From Methylophilus rhizosphaerae (GTDB lineage Bacteria > Pseudomonadota > Gammaproteobacteria > Burkholderiales > Methylophilaceae): a stretch of 64,000 nucleotides of DNA. Made by a program: the position numbers and the translations under genes. Below the pieces are notes generated by a model. The model made no database searches. It worked only from the letters and a program-made list of their open reading frames with translations, and was not told the DNA's origin. Below are positions 56,086 through 64,000 of the stretch, piece after piece. Position 1 is the stretch's first letter; each line of letters begins with the position of its first letter. The stretch covers positions 124,001-188,000 of the forward strand of contig NZ_FNFX01000002.1 in the NCBI RefSeq assembly GCF_900100975.1, in the 5' to 3' direction.

Positions 56086-57345
56086 ATGACTCAAAAATTC
56101 CAATCCATTAAAGGCTTCTACGATATTTTGCCGGAAGCCACCCCGCTCTGGTTCAAGCTGGAAGACACCGCACGCCGCATCTTGAGCCAGTATGGTTACA
56201 ACAATATCCGCATGCCACTGGTGGAACCAACCGAACTGTTTGTGCGCAGTGTGGGTGAACATACCGATATCGTCGAAAAGGAAATGTACGCTTGGGAAGA
56301 TGCCCTGAATGGCGACAAACTGACCTTGCGCCCGGAAGGCACTGCCGGCTGTGTCCGCGCCGTGGTGGAACACAACCTGACTTACAATGGCCCGCAACGC
56401 CTGTGGTACATGGGGCCCATGTTCCGCCACGAAAATGTGCAAAAAGGCCGCCAGCGCCAGTTTCACCAGATCGGCGTGGAAGCGTTTGGCTTTGATGGCC
56501 CGGATGTGGATGCCGAACAAATCGTATTGCTGGCGCGTTTGTGGCAAGCGCTGGATATCCAGGATGTGGAATTACAGATTAACAGCATCGGCGATGCCGA
56601 CGAGCGCGCGCAATACCGCCAAACCCTGATTAGCTACTTCGAGCAACACGCAGACTTGCTGGATGAAGATGCCAAACGTCGCCTGCACAGCAACCCGTTA
56701 CGGATTCTGGATAGCAAGAATCCGCGCATGCAGGCCATGTGCGAAGCTGCGCCAAAGCTGATGGACGGCCTGGGTGAAACTTCCAGGCAGCATTTTGCGC
56801 AATTATGCGCCTTGCTGACCCAGGCTGGCATTGCGTACACCATCAACCATCGCCTGGTGCGTGGCCTGGATTATTACAACCGCACCGTGTTTGAATGGGT
56901 CACCACCAAGCTCGGTGCCCAGGGCACGATTGCCGGCGGTGGCCGTTACGATATGCTGGTCGAACGCATCGGCGGCAACGCGACACCAGCCTGCGGTTTC
57001 GGTATAGGGCTGGAGCGTGTGTTCCTGCTTATGCAGGAATATGGTGTCACCGCACATAACCAGCCGGACATCTACCTGGTCAATGTCGGCGAACTGGCCG
57101 GGCAAAAAGCCTTTACCGTGGCCGAAAACCTGCGTAGCATGGGCTTGAGTGTCGTGCTGCACGCCGGTGGTGGCAGCTTCAAGTCACAAATGAAGAAGGC
57201 AGATCGCAGTGGTGCAAAATTCGCAGCGATTCTCGGTGACGATGAAGCCATCGCCAACGAAATCAGCCTCAAACCCATGCTGGGACAAGGCGAACAGGCA
57301 CGCGTGAAACTTGAGCAGGTATTAAGCATCATTCAGTCCAGTTAA
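56086..57345 (+). CDS. hisS: Histidyl-tRNA synthetase
   Basis: Charges tRNA-His. 419 residues, class II: motif 1 around EPTELFVRSVGEHTDIVEKEMY, motif 2 with LRPEGTAGCVRAV and MFRHENVQKGR, motif 3 GGGRYDMLVERIGG, and a C-terminal anticodon domain. It is distinct from hisZ at 26 kb, which lacks that last domain. It lies 16 bases after ispG. Confidence 0.97.
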   Translation: MTQKFQSIKGFYDILPEATPLWFKLEDTARRILSQYGYNNIRMPLVEPTELFVRSVGEHTDIVEKEMYAWEDALNGDKLTLRPEGTAGCVRAVVEHNLTYNGPQRLWYMGPMFRHENVQKGRQRQFHQIGVEAFGFDGPDVDAEQIVLLARLWQALDIQDVELQINSIGDADERAQYRQTLISYFEQHADLLDEDAKRRLHSNPLRILDSKNPRMQAMCEAAPKLMDGLGETSRQHFAQLCALLTQAGIAYTINHRLVRGLDYYNRTVFEWVTTKLGAQGTIAGGGRYDMLVERIGGNATPACGFGIGLERVFLLMQEYGVTAHNQPDIYLVNVGELAGQKAFTVAENLRSMGLSVVLHAGGGSFKSQMKKADRSGAKFAAILGDDEAIANEISLKPMLGQGEQARVKLEQVLSIIQSS

Positions 57346-57368
57346 CCGTTTTTCGCGCAGGAGGCCAG

Positions 57369-58124
57369 ATGTCAGAGCAAAAACACTTTTTTAATGCCAT
57401 GACGGCACTGGGCCTGTTATTGGCATTGGGCATGGCAGCAGCAGCATTTATCCTTGGTGTACAGGCTAAACATGCGGTCTCCAGCCAGCAATCCATTACC
57501 GTCAAGGGCCTGGCGGAAAAACCGGTCAAGGCAGATCGGGCGCAATGGACCATCAATATCGGCGTCGTTGCCCCCACCCAGGCCGAGACCTTGCAAGCGA
57601 TTGACCGTGAACGTGCCGTGCTGGAAAACTTCCTCGACCAACAAGGGTTGGATGCCGGCATACGTACGGTTGATGTACAGACGCTGGGACCACATTACGA
57701 AGAAGAATACGTGCATGATACGCCACGCCAGGTACAGCGCGGCTTTGAGGGCTATCAGAATGTGCATATCAGCACGACTGACCTCAGTAAAATTGCAGCG
57801 GCAAACCAGGCCATCCTGACTTTGCGTGCAGACAATCACCCTATCACTTCGCAACCACCAGAATTCCTGGTCAGCAACCTGGAAGCCGTCAAAATGTCGC
57901 TGATTGCAGACGCCACCAAAAATGCACGCACGCGTGCCACCGAATTCGTCAAGCAGGATGGTGTCAAGGTCGGCGTCATGAAATCCGCCAGCCAGGGCGC
58001 ATTTTATATCTTGCCTGCCACTGGCGGTGAAGATAGCGATAACAGCTATGGCGGTATTTACGACAAATCAACTGTCGATAAAATTGCCCGCGTCGTGGTC
58101 ACCGTGGTATACAGCATAGAATGA
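57369..58124 (+). CDS. SIMPL (DUF541) domain protein
   Basis: 251 residues: an N-terminal hydrophobic segment (about 12-32, ALGLLLALGMAAAAFILGV) as signal or anchor, then a SIMPL domain with QSITVKGLAEKPVKADRAQW. The family is periplasmic or surface-bound, forms oligomeric cages in one case, and its function is poorly known. It starts 23 bases after hisS with ribosome site AGGAGG. The stop overlaps the next start by four bases, so it is translated together with the ABC ATPases. Confidence 0.88.
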   Translation: MSEQKHFFNAMTALGLLLALGMAAAAFILGVQAKHAVSSQQSITVKGLAEKPVKADRAQWTINIGVVAPTQAETLQAIDRERAVLENFLDQQGLDAGIRTVDVQTLGPHYEEEYVHDTPRQVQRGFEGYQNVHISTTDLSKIAAANQAILTLRADNHPITSQPPEFLVSNLEAVKMSLIADATKNARTRATEFVKQDGVKVGVMKSASQGAFYILPATGGEDSDNSYGGIYDKSTVDKIARVVVTVVYSIE

Positions 58125-58945
58125 ATGCGCTGTTACGCATAGAAGGATTGAACATTACACCTGCTCGTTCTCCGGAGCGCAAGCTGGTCAACAACGTGTC
58201 ATTGTCGCTGGCGCGTGGTAAAACAACCTGTATCGTGGGCGAATCCGGCAGTGGTAAAAGCCTGACTGCGCTCAGCGTCATGCAATTGTTGTCTCCGCAA
58301 TTGCACATGCAGGGAAAAGTGTTCTTCCAGGGGCAAGACATCAGCCAGCTTAACGAGTCCGCCATGCAGCATCTGCGTGGCCGGCAAATGGGTATGATTT
58401 TCCAGGAGCCCATGACCTCGCTCAATCCGGTGCTGACCATAGGCTTCCAGATTGGGGAGCCACTGCAAACCCATTTAGGCCTTAAAGGCAGTGCATTGAA
58501 GCAAAAGGTAGCTGACTTATTGCAACAAGTCGGCATTGATCCTGGCAGGGCCAATAGCTACCCGGATGAACTGTCGGGTGGCCAGCGCCAGCGCGTGATG
58601 ATCGCCATGAGTATCGCATGCGAGCCTGCCCTGCTGATTGCAGACGAGCCGACGACAGCACTGGATGTGACAGTGCAGGCACAGATATTGCGCCTGCTGG
58701 ATGAATTAAAGAACCGCATGCAGATGGCCATGCTGTTCATCACGCATGATTTCGGCGTGGTGGCGGATATTGCCGACGAAGTCATTGTCATGTTCCGGGG
58801 CGAAATTGTAGAAACGGGCAGCGTCAGCCAGGTATTGCAGTCACCACAACATCCTTACACCAAGGCATTGTTAGCCTGTGTACCGGATGCCGAAGGCAAA
58901 AAAGTCCTGCAACCCATGAATTACGGCTGGCTAATCCCGGCCTGA
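58121..58945 (+). CDS. ABC transporter ATPase, oligopeptide type (OppD-like)
   Basis: 274 residues: Walker [10 protein letters not shown]-loop [12 protein letters not shown], signature LSGGQRQR, Walker [13 protein letters not shown] and H-loop THD. A short oligopeptide-transporter C-terminal segment follows ([12 protein letters not shown]). The longer C-terminal part of OppD/DppD proteins, about 50 residues, is missing. No permease or binding-protein gene is in the window, so its partners must be elsewhere. It overlaps the SIMPL gene. Confidence 0.9.
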   Translation: MNALLRIEGLNITPARSPERKLVNNVSLSLARGKTTCIVGESGSGKSLTALSVMQLLSPQLHMQGKVFFQGQDISQLNESAMQHLRGRQMGMIFQEPMTSLNPVLTIGFQIGEPLQTHLGLKGSALKQKVADLLQQVGIDPGRANSYPDELSGGQRQRVMIAMSIACEPALLIADEPTTALDVTVQAQILRLLDELKNRMQMAMLFITHDFGVVADIADEVIVMFRGEIVETGSVSQVLQSPQHPYTKALLACVPDAEGKKVLQPMNYGWLIPA

Positions 58946-58954
58946 TGAAACACC

Positions 58955-59764
58955 ATGCCTGACTGCATCCTGCAAGCACATCACCTGAAAAAGACCTATA
59001 CCCAGCGTACAGGGGCACTCGGGCTGGCAGGCCATCAGATTCACGCACTGGATGACGTCAGCCTGCAACTCAAACGCGGCACCACGCTTGCCATTGTCGG
59101 CGAATCCGGCAGCGGCAAATCCACACTGGCAAGAGGTATCTTGCGATTGCTACCGCTCGATAGCGGCGAAGTCATCTTTGACGGAAAAAATTTCCTGGCA
59201 CTGGATAAATCTGCGTTGCGCAGCGCCCGCCGTGATATTCAAATGATCTTCCAGGATCCATTTGCATCCCTGAATCCAAGAATGCGTGTCGGCGACATTA
59301 TTGGTGAAGGATTGGTGATTCACAGTATCGGTGATGCCAGGCAACGACAAAACATGGTCATCCAGATACTGGAAAAAGTCGGCCTCCATGCCGACGATAC
59401 ACAAAAATACCCGCACCAGTTTTCCGGTGGCCAGCGCCAGCGTATCGGCATTGCACGCGCGCTGATCCTGCAGCCAAAACTGGTCATTTGCGACGAACCC
59501 GTATCCGCGCTGGATGTATCGGTACAAGCGCAGATTCTCTTGCTGTTAAAACAGTTGCAGCAGGAGATGGGCCTGAGCTATCTGTTTATTACCCACGACT
59601 TGCGCGTGGTCAGGCACATCGCCGATGAGGTGCTGGTCATGCAAAAAGGCAAAGTAATTGAGCAAGGAAGCGTAGAAAGCATTTATAATGCTCCCCAGCA
59701 AAATTATACTCGACAGTTGCTGAACGCGATTCCCGGCCAGGCCCGGCGTGCGGCAACTGCATAA
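58955..59764 (+). CDS. ABC transporter ATPase, oligopeptide type (OppF-like)
   Basis: 269 residues with [57 protein letters not shown] and FITHDLRVV. It is the second ATPase of an Opp/Dpp pair, separated from the first by 9 bases. Together they resemble the two halves of the fused YejF ATPase that serves the microcin C/peptide importer; the substrate is unknown. Confidence 0.9.
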   Translation: MPDCILQAHHLKKTYTQRTGALGLAGHQIHALDDVSLQLKRGTTLAIVGESGSGKSTLARGILRLLPLDSGEVIFDGKNFLALDKSALRSARRDIQMIFQDPFASLNPRMRVGDIIGEGLVIHSIGDARQRQNMVIQILEKVGLHADDTQKYPHQFSGGQRQRIGIARALILQPKLVICDEPVSALDVSVQAQILLLLKQLQQEMGLSYLFITHDLRVVRHIADEVLVMQKGKVIEQGSVESIYNAPQQNYTRQLLNAIPGQARRAATA

Positions 59765-59804
59765 CGCGACATCACTCATATCAAGAAAACAAGCAGGAAC
59801 TACA

Positions 59805-60443
59805 ATGGCGTACGATTTGGAAGAACAGGAACAGCTGGACGAATTTAAAGCGTGGTGGCATAAAAACGGTAAGCTGGTGATCCGCCTGGTGCTGGTCGCT
59901 GTAGTTGCCTATGGTGCCTGGCAAGGCTACCAATCCTGGATGAACAGCAAAGCCACTGCCGCTTCCACCGCTTATCAATCGCTGGTCAGCAACCCGTTAC
60001 TTGACGTAGACAGCAAAAAGGCCGAACAAATCAGCAAAGATGCGCAAGCCTTGCAGAATGATTACAGCATGACGCCTTATGCAGGCCGTGCGGCCCTGTT
60101 TGCAGCCCGTGCATTACACCAGGCCAAACAAAGCGAAGCCGCTGAAAAGCAACTGCAATGGGCCATGTCCAAAGCCAAAGAACCTGCCATTCAACACATG
60201 GCGGCAATTGAAATTGCCGGTCTGCAAATGGAACGCAATGCACTCGATGATGCCAGAAAGACCCTGGAAGCCATTGATGACAAGGGATTTGATGGCTTGA
60301 AAAATGCCATGCTGGGCGATATCTATCTCGCGAAAAAACAGGAAAAAGAGGCGAAAGAAGCCTACAGCAAGGCACTTAATGGTTTGGACCCTGAAGGCAA
60401 GCTGTTTTACCTGACCCAGCAAAAACTGGATGCGCTTGGTTAA
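59805..60443 (+). CDS. yfgM: YfgM-like TPR membrane protein
   Basis: 212 residues: MAYDLEEQEQLDEFKAWW, one membrane segment (about 24-41, LVIRLVLVAVVAYGAWQGY), and a periplasmic TPR domain. YfgM is a chaperone-like partner of the SecYEG/PpiD machinery in E. coli, found next to bamB. I start at ATG 59805 (ribosome site GCAGGAA), not at the longer frame that overlaps the ABC gene. Confidence 0.92.
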   Translation: MAYDLEEQEQLDEFKAWWHKNGKLVIRLVLVAVVAYGAWQGYQSWMNSKATAASTAYQSLVSNPLLDVDSKKAEQISKDAQALQNDYSMTPYAGRAALFAARALHQAKQSEAAEKQLQWAMSKAKEPAIQHMAAIEIAGLQMERNALDDARKTLEAIDDKGFDGLKNAMLGDIYLAKKQEKEAKEAYSKALNGLDPEGKLFYLTQQKLDALG

Positions 60444-60480
60444 TCGCATGCAACGTTTGTCCGGCCTTTCTGCTTTGCAC

Positions 60481-61668
60481 ATGAAAAAGTCACGCATAGT
60501 CAATTACCTGGCACTCTCTGTCCTGCTTGCGCTGGGAAGCGGTCTCTCGGCTTGCTCAGGCTTTACCGATCTCAAAAACAATTTAAGTGAAAGTATTTTT
60601 GGCGCAGAACCTGCCAATCCTCCGGTCGAACTTGAACCAATCAAGTCGTCTTATGACATGCGGATTGCCTGGTCCACCGATGTGGGTGAAGCTGGCCGTT
60701 TTACTTATTCACCCGTCGTAGCTGATAACTTTATCTACACTGTCAATGCCGGGGGCACCGTGATGCAACTGGCAGCCGACAGCGGCAAGCTGCAGTGGAA
60801 AACAGAGCTGGAAGAACCTATCAGCAGCAGTGTCGGCCTGGGTGGTGGTTTGGTATTGGCAGGAACAAGTAAAGGGCGCCTCTACGCGTTGAATATGAAT
60901 GGCAAAAAAGTATGGAGCGCCATCCTCAGCAGCGAGATCCAGGGCCAGCCGCGTTACTATGACGGCACGGTGATCGTACGTACCAGTGATCATCATATTT
61001 ATGGCATTGATGCCGCCGACGGCAGGCGCAAATGGGTCTATGAGCGTGCCACCCCTTCCCTGTCGCTTAAAACACAAGCAGGCATCGTGGTGGATAGTGG
61101 TGCCATCTACGCCGGATTCCCCGGTGGCAAGCTGGTGGCTATCCGCGCGGACAACGGTAAGCTACTGTGGGAAGCCACGGTGGCCCAGCCTAAAGGCGTG
61201 ACAGAAATCGAGCGTATTGCTGACATTACCAGCCTGCCGTTTGTAGATGGCGCAGTGGTATATGTGGTGGCCTATCAGGGTAAAGTCGCTGCGGTAGACC
61301 GCCAGCGCGGACAGGTAATCTGGAGCCGTGACATTTCCAGCTATATCGGTTTAACGGCAGATAATGGCAAAATCTATTTAAGTCATACCATTGGTTCCGT
61401 TTACTCACTGGATACCGCCAATGGCAAAACCTTCTGGCGCCAGGGCAACCTCGGCTACCGTCATCTGACCATTCCCTTGCCGTTAAGCAATATAGTCGCG
61501 GTCGGTGACCTCGAAGGTTATGTGCATCTGTTAAGCCAGGATGATGGCAGCTTTGTTGGCCGCACCCAGTTAGGTTCCAAACCCCTCATGTCACTGGTGG
61601 CAGGCAGCAATAACCAGTTTTTCGCACAATCCCGCGACGGCCATCTTTACGCGGTCACCTACAAGTAA
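60481..61668 (+). CDS. bamB: Outer membrane assembly lipoprotein BamB
   Basis: Beta-propeller lipoprotein of the BAM complex. 395 residues: lipoprotein signal with lipobox LSAC, cysteine 25, then PQQ-like propeller repeats ([33 protein letters not shown]). Start taken at ATG 60481, which gives a normal-length signal; in-frame ATGs at 60430 and 60448 would extend it. The stop overlaps the der start by one base (TAATG). Confidence 0.94.
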   Translation: MKKSRIVNYLALSVLLALGSGLSACSGFTDLKNNLSESIFGAEPANPPVELEPIKSSYDMRIAWSTDVGEAGRFTYSPVVADNFIYTVNAGGTVMQLAADSGKLQWKTELEEPISSSVGLGGGLVLAGTSKGRLYALNMNGKKVWSAILSSEIQGQPRYYDGTVIVRTSDHHIYGIDAADGRRKWVYERATPSLSLKTQAGIVVDSGAIYAGFPGGKLVAIRADNGKLLWEATVAQPKGVTEIERIADITSLPFVDGAVVYVVAYQGKVAAVDRQRGQVIWSRDISSYIGLTADNGKIYLSHTIGSVYSLDTANGKTFWRQGNLGYRHLTIPLPLSNIVAVGDLEGYVHLLSQDDGSFVGRTQLGSKPLMSLVAGSNNQFFAQSRDGHLYAVTYK

Positions 61669-63101
61669 TGTTACCTACCATTGTTCTCGTTGGCCGCCCC
61701 AATGTCGGCAAATCCACTTTATTCAACCGGTTGACCAGGACGCGTGATGCGCTGGTCGCGGATTTGCCGGGGCTGACCCGTGACCGTCACTATGGCCGCG
61801 GCCTGGGTGCCAGCCAGCCTTACCTGGTGATTGACACCGGTGGTTTTGAGCCCACTGCCGATACCGGTATTTTAAAAGAAATGGCCAAGCAGACCTTGCT
61901 GGCCATTGATGAAGCCGATGTCATTATTTTTCTGGTCGATGCCCGCGCCGGGTTGACCCCGCAGGAATTCACCATTGCACAGGCTTTACGCCGGGCCCAG
62001 CGCCCCGTGTTGCTGGCCGTCAACAAAACCGAAGGTATGCGTAAAGCGGTTGTCAGCGCTGATTTCCACGAGCTTGGCATAGGTGAACCGCTCTCTATTT
62101 CATCTGCCCATGGTGAAGGTGTACGTGACCTGATTGAGCTCGCGCTTGAATCTATCAAGGAAAAAGAAGAGGAACCCACGGAGCCGGTCAATACAGACAC
62201 GCCCAGAATTGCCATCGTTGGTCGCCCCAATGTGGGCAAATCTACCTTGGTGAATGCCCTGCTCGGTGAAGATCGGGTCATTGCGTTCGACCAGCCAGGC
62301 ACTACGCGCGATTCGATTGAAATCGCGCTGGAAAAAAACGGCAAGCATTACACTATTATTGATACTGCCGGGGTACGCAAGCGCGGCAAAGTGTTTGAAG
62401 CAATTGAGAAGTTCTCGGTCGTTAAAACCATGCAGGCGATTGAAGATGCCAATGTGGCTATCCTTGTCGTCGATGCCAAGGAAGGCATTACCGAGCAGGA
62501 TGCGCACGTGGCGGCCTATATCCTGGATGCTGGCCGTGCCCTGGTCGTAGCCATCAATAAATGGGATGGTTTACAGGATGATGAGCGCGAATGGATCAAA
62601 CGCGAAATTGATAGAAAATTGCAGTTCCTGGACTTTGCCAAATTTCATTATATTTCCGCCTTGCGTAAAAAAGGCCTGAATGAATTACTAGGCTCGGTAG
62701 ATGTGGCGTTCAAAGCAGCCATGGCTAAACTGGCCACTCCGCAATTAACCCGTGTGCTGGGTGAAGCCACCACACAACATCAGCCGCCTATCAGCAAAGG
62801 CATCCGCCCGAAATTGCGTTATGCACACCAAGGCGGCTCCAACCCGCCGATTGTGGTCGTTCACGGCAACCATGTAGATGGCGTCAAAGCTAGCTACACC
62901 CGCTACCTGGAAGGTATTTTCCGCAAGGCATTCCAGCTGGTGGGCACGCCGCTGCGCGTACAGTACCATCAAGGTGAGAACCCATTCGATAAAGAAGAGG
63001 AACGCAAAAAGGGCGAAGGCCTGGTCACCATGCGCCGCCGCAAGAACGAAATGCGCGCCAAGATGAAACAGCGCAACGAGAAGAACAAAGCCAAAAAGTA
63101 A
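61668..63101 (+). CDS. der: Ribosome biogenesis GTPase Der
   Basis: Essential double GTPase for 50S subunit assembly. 477 residues with two G domains, each having GRPNVGKST (about residues 8 and 181), then a KH-like C-terminal domain. DTGGF and DTAGVRKRG are the two G3 motifs; NKTE and NKWD the G4 motifs. A basic tail ([20 protein letters not shown], about 20 residues) ends the protein. Translation is coupled with bamB. Confidence 0.97.
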   Translation: MLPTIVLVGRPNVGKSTLFNRLTRTRDALVADLPGLTRDRHYGRGLGASQPYLVIDTGGFEPTADTGILKEMAKQTLLAIDEADVIIFLVDARAGLTPQEFTIAQALRRAQRPVLLAVNKTEGMRKAVVSADFHELGIGEPLSISSAHGEGVRDLIELALESIKEKEEEPTEPVNTDTPRIAIVGRPNVGKSTLVNALLGEDRVIAFDQPGTTRDSIEIALEKNGKHYTIIDTAGVRKRGKVFEAIEKFSVVKTMQAIEDANVAILVVDAKEGITEQDAHVAAYILDAGRALVVAINKWDGLQDDEREWIKREIDRKLQFLDFAKFHYISALRKKGLNELLGSVDVAFKAAMAKLATPQLTRVLGEATTQHQPPISKGIRPKLRYAHQGGSNPPIVVVHGNHVDGVKASYTRYLEGIFRKAFQLVGTPLRVQYHQGENPFDKEEERKKGEGLVTMRRRKNEMRAKMKQRNEKNKAKK

Positions 63102-63130
63102 TATTTGCCTGCCTGGACAAGATAAGACGA

Positions 63131-63164
63131 AATAAAAAAGGGACATCACTGTCCCTTTTTTATT
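63131..63164. terminator. Bidirectional terminator, der / sppA-like gene
   Basis: A 15-base perfect stem (AATAAAAAAGGGACA and complement) with a 4-base loop, flanked by A/T tracts. It lies between convergent genes. Confidence 0.92.
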
Positions 63165-63178
63165 TATCACTCAACTTG

Positions 63179-64000
63179 TTAGCGCAACGTCGGCAACAAA
63201 TTCTTGGCACTCACGCCCAGCTCTTGTGCCATGCTGGCGCCCAGTTTCTTGGCGAAACGATCTACCACCGTTTCCTGGTAAGTGAAGTCAACGATCTCTG
63301 ATTCCTTGATCACTTCGCGCGCAACAAAATCTGCACTACCTTCTGCATCAGCCAGGCCCAGCTTGATGCTTTCCTCACCGTTCCAGAACAGACCACTGAA
63401 GGTTTCCTCGCTTTCCTTCAGGCGATTGCCGCGTCCTTCGCGCACTACACGGATAAATTGCTGGTGAATCTGGTCCAGCATGCTTTGGGCAAAAGCTTTC
63501 TGTTTCGGATTCACCGGGGAGAATGGATCCAGCATGCCTTTGTTTTCACCGGCCGTCATCAGGCGGCGCTCTACCCCGACTTTTTTCATGATTTCAGTAA
63601 ATCCGTAACCATCCATCAATACACCGATAGAACCTACAATACTAGCTTTATCAACGAAAATCTTGTCCGCTGCCACCGCGATGTAATAGCCACCAGAAGC
63701 GCAGATATCTTCCACCACGGCATAGACAGGAATATCAGGATGCAGTGTACGCTGGCGATGGATTTCGTCATTGATAATCCCGGCCTGCACCGGGCTGCCA
63801 CCCGGGCTGTTGATGCGCAGAATAATGCCTTTGGTACCTTTATTATCATAGGCATCCTTCAGGCTGCTGATGACCGCATCCGCATTGACCTGGCCGCCGG
63901 CTTCAATCACGCCGGTAATATCAATCAGGGCGGTATGCGCAGCAGAGACATTTTTGTTCTGCCCTACCCAACCCAGTAACATCAGCAGCAGGAAGAAAAG
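63179..64000 (-). CDS. sppA: SppA-type signal peptide peptidase (N-terminus outside window)
   Basis: Membrane-bound serine protease that degrades cleaved signal peptides. About 273 codons are present. A hydrophobic run (LFFLLLMLLGWVG) at the window end is the membrane anchor, so the true start lies beyond. The catalytic core is visible: RINSPGGSPVQAG, ICASGGYYIAVAADKI with the nucleophile serine, and VGSIGVLMDGYG. In SppA a lysine supplied in the same domain is the base. Length fits the short 36 kDa bacterial type (SohB/SppA36K). It ends convergent with der. Confidence 0.92.
   Translation of the reverse strand, partial: LFFLLLMLLGWVGQNKNVSAAHTALIDITGVIEAGGQVNADAVISSLKDAYDNKGTKGIILRINSPGGSPVQAGIINDEIHRQRTLHPDIPVYAVVEDICASGGYYIAVAADKIFVDKASIVGSIGVLMDGYGFTEIMKKVGVERRLMTAGENKGMLDPFSPVNPKQKAFAQSMLDQIHQQFIRVVREGRGNRLKESEETFSGLFWNGEESIKLGLADAEGSADFVAREVIKESEIVDFTYQETVVDRFAKKLGASMAQELGVSAKNLLPTLR

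Noticed and set aside
1-64000. CRISPR arrays, insertion sequences, prophage genes, tRNA or ribosomal RNA genes
   Set aside because: I found no spaced direct repeats, transposase or phage genes, tRNA cloverleaf or rRNA sequence on reading both strands.

Overview
The window reads as a chromosomal segment of a methylotrophic betaproteobacterium, most likely a member of the Methylophilaceae (Methylophilus/Methylovorus type). Two facts point there. First, it carries archaeal-type C1 genes: the formyltransferase/hydrolase complex fhcBADC (46.4-50.9 kb) and a cluster for the tetrahydromethanopterin and methylofuran cofactors (21.2-24.6 kb). Second, the housekeeping gene orders are betaproteobacterial: ffs-dnaX-ybaB-recR, ompA-mtaD-ubiG-gph, hfq-hflX-hflK-hflC-DUF2065-hisZ-purA, and ndk-rlmN-pilW-rodZ-ispG-hisS-(yfgM)-bamB-der. 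Nothing suggests a prophage, insertion sequence, CRISPR array or genomic island; almost all of the window is conserved core genome.

Layout. 0-9.3 kb: glycogen/alpha-glucan block, with glgC, a GH57 enzyme, malQ and a ROK sugar kinase on the minus strand, divergent from glgB and pgi; no glycogen synthase is present here. 9.3-13.1 kb: a NarL-type response regulator, its PAS histidine kinase and a diguanylate cyclase. 13.2-16.2 kb: SRP RNA, dnaX, ybaB, recR. 16.4-17.1 kb: a small secreted low-complexity protein and a CsbD protein. 17.2-21.2 kb: gph, ubiG, an MTA/SAH-deaminase-like hydrolase and an OmpA porin. 21.2-30.9 kb: one long minus-strand series from hfq to mfnB in which four cofactor genes follow purA directly. 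31-33.3 kb: gltX and two small proteins of unknown function. 33.3-39.1 kb: rimO, a ZIP transporter, a HAD phosphatase, pgeF, rluD and, on the other strand, bamD. 39.1-46.3 kb: membrane and signalling accessory genes (HExxH protein, YnfA, GSDH-fold protein, EamA, aqpZ, GAF-PAS-GGDEF-EAL, trhO). 46.4-50.9 kb: fhcBADC. 51.1-63.1 kb: the ndk-to-der series on the plus strand, with a SIMPL protein and two oligopeptide-type ABC ATPases inserted between hisS and yfgM. 63.2 kb to the end: an SppA-type peptidase running off the window.

How it fits together: formaldehyde bound to tetrahydromethanopterin is oxidised to the formyl level, and FhcABCD passes the formyl group through methylofuran to release formate. 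The mfnB/dmrB/DHPS-like/DUF447 cluster would supply the two cofactors. The glg genes store surplus assimilated carbon, with pgi linking the hexose phosphates to the ribulose monophosphate cycle expected in this family.

Most notable points: an apparent 11-base deletion that frameshifts hflX and looks like loss of one copy of a tandem repeat; three genes (hisZ, the MTA/SAH deaminase, and a 111-residue orphan) with a -10 hexamer exactly six bases before the ATG, which predicts leaderless mRNAs; the C1-cofactor genes attached to the hisZ-purA operon; and a 72-residue protein made of three copies of one helix-strand repeat.
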